Origin: Marsupella aquatica
Lineage: Eukaryota > Marchantiophyta
Length of the DNA stretch: 64,000 bases
Direction of reading: 5' to 3'
NCBI GenBank assembly: GCA_973895155.1
Contig: OZ316896.1
Span: 16,802,001-16,866,000, forward strand
Of the stretch, positions 1 to 12,100 are shown piece by piece (positions within the stretch are counted from its first letter, which is position 1; every line of letters starts with the position of its first letter). The notes under the pieces are model-generated. The model was not told where the DNA came from, searched no databases, and saw only the letters and a list, made by a program, of their open reading frames with translations. Both the position numbers and the translations under genes were made by a program.

Positions 1-187
1 AGTGAATGCCTGACTAGTAATAATATTGTGAATCCTATCTTTCTACAATCGTAGGCAAACTTTACTTTGAGTATTACAAAGCATCATGGGGAAAACATGA
101 GCGCACCATGCTCTCTCCAAGCTCTCTTGAATTAACTTCATGGGTTATTGTATAGGTTGACCGTAAGTATGTAGATGAGTAGATAGA

Positions 188-560
188 TCAGTGGTAGCAA
201 GTACCTTAAGGTCAATACCAAATATCTCCTTGCACCAACCACAGGGTGCCACATAGACAAACTATCCTTCATAATTGGCTGCTCACGGTCTTAGGACATT
301 TGTTTGTCATGGTCATTTCACAAATTGATAGTTTTTGGAAGAAAAAGAATATTTGTATGTGCCTTTCAGTAAGGTTATGGATCAGTGGTGTCAATTGGCT
401 TAAGGCCAATGGTTGACCGCATGTCTCTAAGGACCCGGGCTAAGGACCAACCACAGGGTTGAATATAAATGATCCCTCATGGCTCAGAGAAAATGGTCTT
501 TTGAAGCTAGTGTGGGCCTTAACATTTCACAAATTTATTGTTTCTGGGAGAAAATTAACC
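188..560. repeat. Diverged direct repeat, two copies
   Basis: Two diverged copies lie head to tail, about 188-378 and 379-560. Shared landmarks in the same order are GATCAGTGGT, TTAAGG.CAAT, CCAACCACAGGGT and CATTTCACAAATT followed by a purine run. No reading frame is preserved. The rest of 1-187 shows nothing recognisable. Confidence 0.6.
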
Positions 561-1843
561 ATGTTAGTCCCAACAACAGCTGGTGAAAACTGGCTCCTTG
601 CTTGTTACTTCATGAAGCAGAATAAAAAATAACATTTTCACTAACCAATCAGGGCAATGAAAATAAAATAGACCAATTAAGATGCATGAAAAATAATAAT
701 TAAGCAATTAAATGATTGAAGAATTAAGATGAAAAGGTGGGGAAGTAGGGCCAACTTATTAAGTGATTTATATGGTCCCCCCTTATTTTTCTCTAAGCCT
801 AACCTTTTGATCCTTAATATCCCCTTCCACTGACCAATTTTGCACTATCTGAGGTCTATTTTTGAGAAAATAACCAAGGCTGCTGTCTTTGGAGGATTAA
901 ATAGATGGATTTTGTGTGTCCTCTAGCCAGCCCGTGAAAATATATGGCACGGCAATTACAAGTATGAAGGAAATCTAAGGAAATATATCCAAAGTTAGAA
1001 AAAAAAATGCTAGTTCTGTCTAGAAACCTCACAACCCAAAACTGTTGTTGGTACCACAAATGTCTGCATGTCCATCACTTTACTTCTCCGGGAACATAAC
1101 ACATGTGACCTTGAGCTGAGCCAAATGGACACCCTAATCTCAAATCCCATATATTTGAGACCCTAGTGTATTTGTTAGGTTATGTCTCTAATATAACTTA
1201 TATAATTTCATAATATTAGCTAGACTTCAATAGACTAAGATAATATTAACTTGGGACCAAATGGACACCCTACTCTCAAATCCCAGATATTTGAGAGCCC
1301 TCGGTGCCAAATGGACACCCCAGTGTCACTGCCACGGCATCACGCTTTCCACCATGCAAGTTGTCTTGTTTCTTCCGTCCATGGGAATCTAACTGCAATA
1401 CTGTACTATCGTAGGAAACTCTAACCAAAAACCTGCCATACAACAGAGCCTTCTAACTGAAATACTGTACTACCATAGCCAAGATTTGCTACTGTAGTAA
1501 GCCCTGACACAATATTGTACTACCGTGACTCTAAGTAAAAACCTTTCCTTTCGAAGTTATGGCGCCACAAACAATTTCTCAATTTCTCAAGGAGTTCATT
1601 TGTTTACCCTCAAAACAAACGCAACACTCATTTAGGGGTGCTGAGATTATTACAATACTAGCCTCTATTATCCGTTCTTTGAACCTAAATAGCAGAGAAT
1701 ACAATAAAAAATTATCAAAATATATTTTTTATCCATATTCTTTGATAGTTAATGAAATGATAAAAAAAATTCATCATTTTAATAATCATATATAATATAC
1801 CCTTCTTTTTTATGTGCACATGAGTATTTTTTTAATGCACATA
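561..1843. other. AT-rich intergenic DNA with short repeats
   Basis: No convincing gene. Around 1121-1320 the phrase CCAAATGGACACCC recurs three times, twice followed by a CAAATCCCA.ATATTTGAGA block. At about 1390-1530 a unit containing AATACTGTACTA recurs three times. The open frame at 1559-1795 is AT-driven and resembles no family I know. Confidence 0.4.
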
Positions 1844-2310
1844 TGTTATGGTGAGGCCATAGTGCATATAGAAATTATCAAGGAAAACTGGTATGTACAT
1901 ACATCATGTCATGAGTTTCTTCCATGCACATGATGATCATAGAGTTAGTGTCTAGAGACTTCATTCTAGATCTAAGCTCTTAAAAGTAGACTTGAGTTGG
2001 CACTTTAATAATAAGATACGTTATGGTGAGGGGATAATGCATATAGAAATTATCAAGGAAAACTGGTATGCACATACATCATGTGATGAGTTTCTCCCAT
2101 GTACATGATGACCATACTTTAATAGTAAGATATGTTATGGTGAGACCATAGTGCATATAGAAATTATCAAAAAAAACTGGTATGTACATACATCATGTCA
2201 TGAGTTTCTCTCATGCACATGATGGTCATAGAGTTGCCATCTAGAGACTTCACTCTAGGTCTAGGCTCTTAAAAGTAGACTTGAGTTGGCACTTTAATAA
2301 TAAGATTACT
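1844..2310. repeat. Tandem repeat, ~180-bp unit (three copies, middle one short)
   Basis: Three head-to-tail copies start near 1844, 2025 and 2131. Each opens with TATGTTATGGTGAG and contains CATATAGAAATTATCAA, ACATACATCATGT and ATGAGTTTCT. The first and third also carry TCTAGAGACTTCA and GTAGACTTGAGTTGGCAC. The middle copy lacks about 75 bp of its end. Confidence 0.75.
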
Positions 2311-2425
2311 AATTTACGCCTAGGAAAATACTTTCCCTATTTCCAAATCAATTTATTTGTTAGCATCTGTGTTATCAAAATTGACCTCACTCTGTTTCAT
2401 AAACGAAGAAACCAGAGTGAGTCTT

Positions 2426-2988
2426 TCGAGAAAATTGCGGTTTTTCGATCCCCACACTGAAGAAGTGGAACCCAATTAATTTTGTCTATTGGAGGACGAA
2501 ATTCTCCTCAGACAGCGGGGAATTGCGGTTTCGGGTCTTTTACACGAACCCTCATCGGTCAATTTGGTCGATCAGTCACAATCGTGGAGCGCGAAGAACG
2601 CGAAGAAGTGGAGCCGATTTTTTGTCAATTGGAAGGAGAAATTGTACTCTGCAGAAAGGCCGGCAGGAATCGGGGATTCGGGTCTTGTAGACGAAACCTG
2701 ATCGGTCGCTCGACCAAACGTGGAGTTCGCGATCCAAAGACACAAGAATCGGAGCTCATTTGGTCAATTTACTGGAAAGACGGAGTTCTGCTGCTTCTCA
2801 CGGGCCGGCAGGGTTTCTTGGAGTTTCGGGTCTTGTAGACGAGTCTGACGGATCGATCGACCAAACGTGGAGTGCGGGATCGATCGACAGAAGAAGTGGA
2901 GCTGATCGGTGAATTGGAAGGCGACATTACGTTCTTGCAGAGAATCAGGGATCGGGATTTCGGTCGCAGGAGCACAGATTAGCGGACT
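2426..2988 (+). repeat. Tandemly repeated leader upstream of the Gly/Tyr-rich gene
   Basis: Imperfect tandem units of about 141-148 bp begin near 2466, 2607, 2748 and 2896 (last one partial). Each has GTGGAGC.GAT-type, AATTGGAAGG-type, TTCGGGTCTT.TA.ACGA and GATCGGTC/GATCGATC blocks in the same order. The array ends about 20 bp before the ATG at 3010, so it probably forms the 5' leader or promoter-proximal region. Open frames at 2482-2838 and 2489-2701 lie inside it. They could be upstream ORFs, but nothing independent supports translation. Confidence 0.7.
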
Positions 2989-3009
2989 GGGTGAGAAAGA
3001 ACGAACGAA

Positions 3010-4275
3010 ATGGCAAATAATCATCCCTACGCTGGAGGACTAAACCTGGACAGCATCTACGGGAGGAAGAAACCATCTGAGGCCCCGACGCAAGCATCAG
3101 CAGGACCATATGTCGATGAGTCTTCATCAGCCGGCCCTTATGGTGGCTCTCAATACGCTTCCCCTTACTCGAAACCAGCAGCCAAGCCAACAACGGAGGG
3201 CTACTCTCAGTCGACTGGACCGCCGGCAGCTGCTGCACCTGCCTATGGAAGGCCGTCGTCTGAATATGGTGAGCAGGATGCAACATATGGTGAGCAGGAT
3301 GCAAGTGACGGAGGAGGGTATGCCTCCCGCCCGGGTCCACCTGCCCATGGAAGGCCGTCGTCTGGATATGGTGAGGAGAATGCAATTGACGGAGGAGGGT
3401 ATGCGTCCCGCCCAGGTCCACCTGCCCATGGAAGGCCGTCGTCTGGATATGGTGAGGAGAATGCGGTTGACGGAGGAGGGTATGCCTCCCGCCCCGGTCC
3501 ACCTGCCCATGGAAGGCCGTCGTCTGGATATGGTGAGGAGAATGCGGTTGACGGAGGAGGGTATGCATCCCGCCCCGGTCCACCTGCCTATGGAAGGCCG
3601 TCGTCTGGATATGGTGAGGAGGATGCGGTTGACGGAGGAGGGTATGCCTCCCGCCCCGGTTATGGACGACAGCCCGACCACGGAGGGCAGCATGAGACTA
3701 GCGACTACGGGCGGAAGCCTGGCTATGGAGGAGAGTATGAGACAGAGGGGCATTCCACCGGAGGAGGTGGCTATGGGAGGAAACCTGCCGCTGCTGCTTA
3801 TGGGGAGAGTGACAATTTTGCGACGCGGCCTCATCCTCAGTATGAAAGTGAGTACGCTTCAGGAGAGGGCGGCAGACGGCCTCAGGGGCGTCTGGAGAGC
3901 GAGTATTCTGAGTACGGAGCTCCTAGACCGACCGGGTATGGATCAGAAGAGCAATTCAAGTATGGGCACCAAGAGGAGGAGCATAGAAAGCCCCATTATT
4001 CTGCTCCTCCTGGGGATGATTTCGAAGATGGCGGCCCTCGACCGACGAGTTATGGCCGACCGGGGGGATATGGACGACCTGACGAGGATGGTCGGCTAGA
4101 GTCCCAAACGGCTGGCCTCTCTCTGGGGAGTGACAGACATGGTACTAGAAGAACTGAGGAATATAGACCAAAACGTGATGATAGCGATGACAGTGACGAC
4201 GAGGAGAAGCGTCACAACAAGTATAAGGAAAAGCACGGGCATCACCACAAGAAATATGACGATGAGGACTACTAG
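3010..4275 (+). CDS. Gly/Tyr/Pro-rich tandem-repeat protein, single exon
   Basis: A 421-residue protein of unknown function in one uninterrupted exon, starting MANNHPYAGGLNLDSIYGRK. Residues ~1-70 are Ser/Ala/Tyr-rich. About 72-216 hold near-identical 27-residue units with GYGEE, DGGGYASRPGPP and HGRPSS motifs, followed by degenerate YGR/GYG repeats to ~375. The last ~40 residues switch to a charged Asp/Glu/Lys/His tail (DDSDDSDDEE, then HGHHHKKY) and end DEDY. There is no signal peptide or membrane segment. The composition indicates a disordered, possibly condensate-forming or stress-related protein; that is inference. I chose this ATG because it follows the repeated leader directly and gives the full ordered N-terminus. 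Antisense and +2 frames across it are open only because of the repeats. Confidence 0.8.
   Translation: MANNHPYAGGLNLDSIYGRKKPSEAPTQASAGPYVDESSSAGPYGGSQYASPYSKPAAKPTTEGYSQSTGPPAAAAPAYGRPSSEYGEQDATYGEQDASDGGGYASRPGPPAHGRPSSGYGEENAIDGGGYASRPGPPAHGRPSSGYGEENAVDGGGYASRPGPPAHGRPSSGYGEENAVDGGGYASRPGPPAYGRPSSGYGEEDAVDGGGYASRPGYGRQPDHGGQHETSDYGRKPGYGGEYETEGHSTGGGGYGRKPAAAAYGESDNFATRPHPQYESEYASGEGGRRPQGRLESEYSEYGAPRPTGYGSEEQFKYGHQEEEHRKPHYSAPPGDDFEDGGPRPTSYGRPGGYGRPDEDGRLESQTAGLSLGSDRHGTRRTEEYRPKRDDSDDSDDEEKRHNKYKEKHGHHHKKYDDEDY
3220..3657 (+). repeat. 81-bp coding minisatellite
   Basis: Four near-perfect 81-bp units (3334-3414, 3415-3495, 3496-3576, 3577-3657) are preceded by a longer, diverged unit from ~3220. 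The period is a multiple of three, so copy number can change without breaking the gene's frame. The units differ at only a few bases, which points to recent expansion or homogenisation. Confidence 0.9.
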
Positions 4276-4329
4276 GGTGAGCATTGCCGCTAATGATTCT
4301 GTTTGTTTACGGCAATCCTGTCAATGTCT

Positions 4330-4455
4330 TAGATACCATGAAGCGTGAATTTGGATCCCTTGCAATTAAACAATTCTGGAATGCAATTGAACAATTCTAC
4401 GATGGGTCTTGGATACGATACCATGAAGCGTGAATTTGGATCCCTTGCAATTGAA
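4330..4455. repeat. Direct repeat just downstream of the Gly/Tyr-rich gene
   Basis: A ~36-bp sequence (ATACCATGAAGCGTGAATTT, then GGATCCCTTGCAATT) occurs at about 4332-4368 and again at about 4420-4455, separated by a shorter related segment with CAATTCT. Likely 3' UTR or flanking DNA of the upstream gene. Confidence 0.8.
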
Positions 4456-6158
4456 CTCTACGATGCCCTCTATAATATGGAGAATGTCTTCTTACCGCCA
4501 TAGCGCTGTTCTGTTTTTGGAGATGATTTTGGAGCTGCTTGATTGATGTCATTACGGTAGTGCAGTTTCTCAGCTACCAAACCTCCCCTTGCTTGCAGCT
4601 GTCCAGAACGGGACTGTGATCGTCCTTGTTTTTCTTGCCAGGGATTGAACTGGATCCAGATGGCGTGCTGAAAAGAACCAAACTGAGATCGGTGAATTCG
4701 ACGGGGTGAGAGTTTGTGGATCGCGCATGCTGGCTGGGGAAATGTTGAAATTGGTATCGACAAAGTCTCGGAGCGTTTGTTAGCAGTTGAGGCATTTGAG
4801 AGCGCAATAGTTTGATATGGGGAAGGGCCACGCGACTCACGAGGGTCAGCGGAGAGAAACGAGAGCTGGGTATTCAAATGGGCGTCCGGGAAAGTTGACG
4901 AGGTTCTAGTCTGCAGGCAGAGCATTCGTGAGGGGTGCAGCCAGACTTTTGGAAAGCAAGAGTTCACCTACCGAAAAACCTAATTGCGAATGTCTCCATT
5001 TACCGTGTCAAGTCTATGCAAAGTTTAAGGTCAAATACTCTTTTAATTCAGACAGCATCACAAGAACGCTTATTTGTTACAGTTATCCATGTTTGCTCAT
5101 GGTTGGTTTCAGAATACAAGATTATCATACACGCATATTTGAAGATTTCATGCATGAAGGTGGAGCACATCTTTTCGAGCTATAGACGATAGATGGGAAG
5201 CCATTGTATTCTAGAACATAGACTTTAAGAACGGCCGGGAACAGGTAATGAGTAACACTTATCGAGCTTTAATTACATTTTGGGTACAATTTATCAACGT
5301 TAGACTTTTCGTAGACCGCTTGAATCTGCTTTTCGCAGCTTTGATCGTTAAAAAGAGGTCTGGTAGACCGGAAGATCCAGCCAATCTTTAAGTTGAGACA
5401 ATCAATATCAGACGCTTTCTACACAAGTAGATGCGGCCGTTTGGGTCGCTTGTAGGTTGCTTCGTACTTGCTTCAGTAATTTACCAAAGCTATGAAAAAA
5501 GAATCTCGAATTCGGTAAGCCTTAAATTCTGCTTATCAGTTCGAATGCATCCAGCCATATCTGCCACTCCAATCTTCCCCGTCTTGGTAGGCCTGCATCA
5601 AAGTCGCAGAAGTGTCAACTTTTTCTGCCATCCCAATCGCAATTTCTCCAGTATGCAAATCAAGAAATGCATTCATTCACCAGGTCTCAGGCTGGGACTC
5701 ACAAGCTTAAAATTAGAGGCCAACATTGTAAAGAAGATTTACACAAATAAAAGCGACCAGTTCCTTGACTTGTCTTAGAAAAGAAGTAATTTCGTTATCT
5801 TGGTCAGGCTCACTGTTGAGAGCTCAACTTCAATGCAGAGGCATAATGCTATTATAAATTACAACGTCAGATCACTAGAGACCACAATGCCCTCTTGGCA
5901 TTGCCTCCCTAACGCCAACTATTGAAATCACGAGAATGATATTGCCAACACCCAAATCCATTGCTTGAGCCAATTGCGTATGAATTAGTATGCAAGCATG
6001 TATTATAGGGACATTGGATAAAACCCACACACCAATACTAAAGTGCAAAACTTGATGACCCCTGACCAGAAGATTATATTGGGATACGTCGTTGGTTGTA
6101 ACAATAACCTCGTGAACTTATAATCATTCGCACAGGACTTGAGGTTGAACTTTAAAAA
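4456..6158. other. Intergenic DNA without a supported gene
   Basis: Between the Gly/Tyr-rich gene and the stop of the SNF2 gene. Open frames on both strands (for example 4470-4967 minus and 5431-5778 plus) lack family motifs. The minus frame is mirrored by overlapping open frames. The rightmost part is presumably the SNF2 gene's 3' UTR. Confidence 0.4.
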
Positions 6159-9100
6159 TCACCTGGCTGATGATTCTGAACCTGTCGAGTGAGATGTAGT
6201 ATGCAGGGGAGAACGACTTCGAAGGAGCTTAAGGATGTTAGCTTCAACTGAGTTTTCAACATAAAGCCTGCAAATATGCATTTAGACAAGGTTCATAAGG
6301 GTAAGTCTATCCTCCTCACTCTATATGGCTGCCAGGAAGTTGACAGAATTCATTCAATAACTTTCTCTTGTGGTAATTAAGGTCTTCTCTCTTCTGGTTA
6401 GTACATGCAGAACATCCCGTTCCAATCATGAGATTTCCCTGTCATCCCACGGGGCTCATCTCACTTCATCGCTAAACTCATTTCAACCTAACCTTGGATG
6501 TAGATAGACTTGTCCCTATCTAACAGATTTGAAGTTTCTACAGAAGGAGCTTAATTGACAGCAGCATCTACGGTCTTCTAACCAAATAATTGGTGCAAAC
6601 TATAACTGGAGAGACCAGCCACAGAACTCCTTTTATTCTTTATTCCTACCATCCACATTTACATAACATCTTCATTATCTCCAGGACATCAAGAGATTTC
6701 CAAATATTTAGAAAAAGGCTGGAGTTATGTGAAAACTCAGGTAAGATCTCGGATTAAAACATTTTTTTTCAATTGAATACTTTGTTCAGATTTGGTCAGG
6801 AACAGGTATACTTTCTTTGTAAGGACGGAGTGCTTAACTATCTGCGGAAAAGCACAAATGAATGTCAAAGATATCGAAGCAAAAACCTTTTAATAACAAC
6901 AGGCCTTTCCTGCCCCATTCGCCAGCAGCGACCCACAGCTTGCTCCTCGAGCTATTGCATCAAAGACAAAGGAAACCTGGCGTCAGTATTCATGCATCCA
7001 TTTAAGGCCTGGCCATGCTAACTTGGAGTAGGGATCCAGAGTAAGGTATAAATCAATTCATCCTGAACTCTGAACATCTCCAAAGGCAGCTACACTAGAG
7101 TAGGAATCCAGGGGATTGTATATATTCAAGCCATCCTAAACGCTGAACGCCCCCAATTGGCACGAAGACCAGACAGTACACCATGGCCAACAGTGACAGG
7201 TTTCAGAACAGAGAGCGAGTTCAGTATACTGAAAAATTGGGAACATTCGCTTAAACAGAGTACATGTTAATTCAGACTTTGTTCTTCCCTGTGATATTCT
7301 GTATAATTATGGCTACATGACCCTTGTCCTTGGAGTAACGGAACTTCTCTACAGACCTTGAAAGGAGGACCTTGAATGTTAATTTTTGGGTGGCGATACA
7401 AAATAATTTCCTAAGCAATGCAGGGAAAGGCTTTGAAAACATACCGCTGGGTTGAGACAAGGCTCCAGCTGATAAAGAGCAAGCGATAAGATTGGGCACC
7501 CAAAAGAACAGTGTCAGGTCATACGCTCTGAGATTAAAATCTCAAGCGCTAAGAATGAAGGGTCATATTAACCAGAATACAGGTGAATTTTACAGAAGAG
7601 ATGTTCCATCCACACATTCAAAGAAATTGCTCGTTGGCCCGCACAAATCAAAAGAGTACTATCTTAAAGGCTCCGACTGCATACCATATACACATGAGAT
7701 GCAGCTGTCAACGTAATGCCTACGGCTCCAGTTCGAATTGACAACAGAAAGACTGTTGTAGGTGGATCCTGTACCAAATTATCAGGTATTTATAAGCTGT
7801 TTTGCAAGTCGCATCAGCCAACAAAGTGAGCCATGAGTACAATAGTGTCAAGAGAGCAGACTTCCGATGTTTCATCACTTGAAATGATACAGAACTCTGG
7901 AAGGCTGTAACTTTTGAATCCAATTAAACAATTTCACCTCTCAATAGCATTGGAACCTGCCTAAAGGATAGACGGGACAATGTACCTTTTGAAAGGCTTC
8001 AATAGCTTGTGCACGTTTTTTCATTGGCATATCACCACTGATAAATCGATAGTTAATATTTTGTCTTTTAAATTCTGTCTTCAGCCATGCTATGGTTTGC
8101 ATAAACTGGCTAAATATCAGCACCTGCAAACAATAGCCTTAATGTGAGGTTTAAACGCATATGAACATGACACAAACTTGCTATTAGGCATATTTAAGTT
8201 GCAAGATTCGTTCAGAACTGAAACAATTTGAATACAGGATAGAACAGAGAAAGGCTACCAGTTGTACAGACCTTGGCCTGCGGGTCCTCTTCTCTGACCT
8301 TATCTAGGTCCCTTAGCAAAGTCCTCAACTTCGAATTCATTTGCACCCCCTTAATAATTTGACTTTGATCTTCAGTAAGGTTCCCGGTGGATACAGCAGT
8401 TGGATCAAGAAGTGCTGTCGTCAAGCCTCCCTTGAGCTTGGGTTGAAAAGTTATCAACTGACTAGCTGTCAATAAGCTTCGACAGATGGGACACAAGCCC
8501 TGTGATCCTATCCCTACGGTCGACATCACGCACTCACAGCAATACCTGCATACATGAGGTTATGTTAGGACTTATACCATGGTCCAACACATAAATCTAA
8601 ACTAAATAATCTGAGGAAAGTGGTATGTTTCCTTTCGAGTGCAATCTTATTTAGGATTTCTGCTTTTGGTAGTACTGATCCTGGTTGCATGTCCTCAGAG
8701 TTGGCTTCAGCCGACCTTTCAGATCACCTAGGGCCAGCCATAAAGTCTCAGTTGAGCTGTGCCATTCTGATCCGATCTCTTACACGGATTCTAACTATTT
8801 GTGGTCTACTGCACCTTCCACTCCATATGGATATTTCTTACGGTGGAGCTCACAAACGAGCCCATGGCTCAGACGGCTCTTACCACAAATTACCGAGATG
8901 AGCGGACGCATAATTACAATAGTTGTAGTGTCCCTGAGTGAAGGATCATATGCGGGGTACCCACTAAATCCTTCCCGCACTCGCTATGTAGGGATTGCGG
9001 CGACATTTCATGGAGAGAGAAGGCCAGTTCGTCTATCTATACAAAACTTAGATAACTAAAAAATTCAAAGAGAGCCATGCAGCCACTAACCAGTGTCCAC

Positions 9101-12100
9101 AGGGTGTCTTTGTGGGGCACTCCATCAAATCAAAGCAGATCCCACACTCCCCATGCACATCATCAAGTCCATCTGCCTCGTCTGCTGATGAGACTGGGAT
9201 ATTATTGTGAGCGATACCTGCAGCTCCTTCAGAAGACTGTTCACTTTTGCTCATATTGAGATCAAGATTGGAGATGAATCCACCACTGCAAAGTCTGCAA
9301 GACGCACGGAATGACGTGAATTGTGGCTAATCCTGAATTGATCCACCATTATCTATGATGTGCAGTGGATTGATGATCCATTTTCCGAGAATGGCATCGA
9401 TTCTAGTCCATCATGTCCACCAACAAAAGCATTGCTAACCCTCAATGGGGCATTGGATGGAATACACCGTCGCTGATTGGTATTTACTCGTTGCAAATTG
9501 GACATCACGCAATTATTATCAGGTGATGTTTAAGCGCATTAATGAGATTGAGACCCATATAAGAATCTGAAAACGATAAGTTGGAGAACGACCACAAAGG
9601 CACAAGATCATAGTTCTCTTCGTTTGTGCCAGTAAGCAAGAACATTCAGCGATTGAGCATCTTTCATTGTTAAGCCTTGCTTGCAATGTGGCTAAAAGCA
9701 AAGGGCATACCTCCTGAGAGGTAGGAGGAGTGACATGATTTGGAGGATATTCTTGCTCACGACCGTTGGGCCCCAGCAACGAAATTGCTCAAACTTTGAG
9801 ATGACTCTATGGTAGACAGCCATGTAGACACTGCGTTCTTCAGAGGTGAAGAACACTGGAATGTCTTGCTCACTTTTGGGAGGAAGCCTTAGAAGCTCCC
9901 TTCCATTCAACTTTTGTTGCTTTGTATGTCGTATCATCATCTAGTATAGTGCCCACTAACCCAACTTTAGCATACAGCTTTAACTTGGTGCTCTCTGAAA
10001 CAATGACTGTTTAATTGTGTATGTACACTCCTACTATTTGAACTCTAGAGAATCACGATGTCCTGCAAACCGACTCTATTTTAGTTGAAACCTTGTCAGA
10101 GGTGCGTTATTTATCCTATTTGACACGCAACATGAGTCCAGTGAATTGTTTTACAGTAATTTCGGTGAACATATTTTGTAATCAGTCCCACCTTACTGAG
10201 TGTCCACAGAAGCACTGTCTGATCATCACTCTTGCACTGCCGTTCATAAGGTCGACCAATTCTTCTCCGAAATACGCTCTTATTATCAAGAGGTTCCAGC
10301 TTCAGAAAAAGAAACTGCACCAGAGAAGGTTGAGCGGTCCTTATTTTAGTTTTCAGTTTTGAATCATTCCAAAGGGCCTTCTCCTTCGAAAATGGAAATT
10401 TAAGAGGGTCAACAATGTAACGGGCTCTTCCACAGCTCTCCTCGTGCCCATTTAAAGGCCTCAAGCTTACGACCTTTTTAATTAATCATTTTCTTAGCCA
10501 TATATTCTTAAATAACCGTGGCCAGACTATGGAAGTGAACTAAAGAAATTTGGTCTGTACATATACTCTGTGAACGTAGAGGCCTTATCAAGGTGTCAGA
10601 CAAGCGCACCTGACCATAAAGATCATAAATGCTAGTGTTGATAGGAGTCCCTGTACAGCACCAGCGCCTCTCAGCTTTAAGTTTAGCACATGCTCGAGAA
10701 TGTAATGGAGCTGGATCCTTGACCTGTTTAACAACAAAGTTACATTTCTTGTTGTCAAACGCTGCGAATGCTCAACACAGCATCTTGTAAAGATATCAAT
10801 TGTCGATGTGGGATTAAAACCAAATCATAGTAAGACCACTTGCACCTCAAAGTCCACACCACAAAGGGACATAAGAAGGCAGTTCGTAAAGATCAAGAGC
10901 AAAATGTATTTCTCCTCCCAAAATGAGTTGCAGGTAACTTTGAAATCCTGAAACAGCTGCACAATATGCTTGTCGTAATATGTAGTTCTGTTAGTATACT
11001 GTTCTGTCTGCTGAATTACTTTGTGCGTAAACCTGACAAAGTATTGAATAGCCCAGGAATGCACCATTATACTGGTTGAAATATCCAAATTCACTTACCG
11101 TGTGTGATTCATCTAGAACCACCCGCCACCAATTAACTGTCAGAAGAGGACAAAACTGTTCTGCAAAGCTGGAGCCATGTCTGGTTGCTTGAGTAGCCTT
11201 GCTGAAGTCACTTCCTAAAGTGGCATACGTCGTGATGACCTGCAACCAGATTTGGTCAGATGGAAGGCAAGAACAGTAGGCTCCCTTTCTTTGTCTGGCA
11301 GTGCCCGGCCCTTTTTCTATAAAACAGAAAAATGGACCTACCGGCCTCTACCGCGGGTCCCGGCCGATAAATAAGTGCGCGGGAATCAAATCAATCCACG
11401 AGCCATTTCCGGCCTTCCCATATAAGGAATGCAATTCCAAAACGAGATATGAATCTGCTTATGAGTTGTTTTATGCCAATTCGATCCATAACTTTATTAT
11501 TGTTATGGATCTCCCTCTGTTTGCCATTGAGTTTGCCAATCTAATTCATCATAACATTCGTAATGATCTACTTTCCGAAGATCCCATAACTAAACCTCAA
11601 GATATTTTAACAGCTGTCGATTATTTAATAAAATTAAAGTTTGGAGTAGGTAGACTTGATGATATCGATCATCTAAAAAACCGACGTGTTTGTTCAGTAG
11701 CAGATTTGTTACAAGATCAATTTAGATTGGGATTAAATCGTTTAGAAAATTCGATTAAGTTGACACGTGGAATAAAACAAACAGCACCTCCCATTCGACA
11801 GACTGTTGGATTGGTCAGCTCCTTGCAACTGGAAATAAAACATCATGTCAACTTTAAGTAGAAATAGGTAGAGAAATGTCTTCATACTATGTCATATTTG
11901 GCGAGTTTCTTTGGATCCCGGATCCTGCAAGACAAACCAAAAGACACTCGTTATTAAAACTAAATAAACGAGGCCCTAGGGAAGAGCGCTAGATATGCAA
12001 CATCTTACGCGTCTGTCCAGTAAAAATTCACTTGCAAAGTGCCTTTCATAACTTGACAAGTCGTCAAAAACAAAGAGTGGATTCGCCAATGTTCAATGAA

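Noticed and set aside
3110-4099. Long plus-strand (+2 frame) and minus-strand frames (3127-3834, 2945-3583) overlapping the Gly/Tyr-rich gene
   Set aside because: They are open only because an 81-bp unit without stops is repeated. Their translations are repetitive artefacts of the true frame.
4470-4967. 165-codon minus-strand frame downstream of the Gly/Tyr-rich gene
   Set aside because: No family motif, no splice or start context, and overlapped by other open frames.
11301-11384. First ~28 codons of the open frame leading into the rpoB fragment
   Set aside because: GC-rich and unlike rpoB; it simply stays open upstream of the plastid-derived part.
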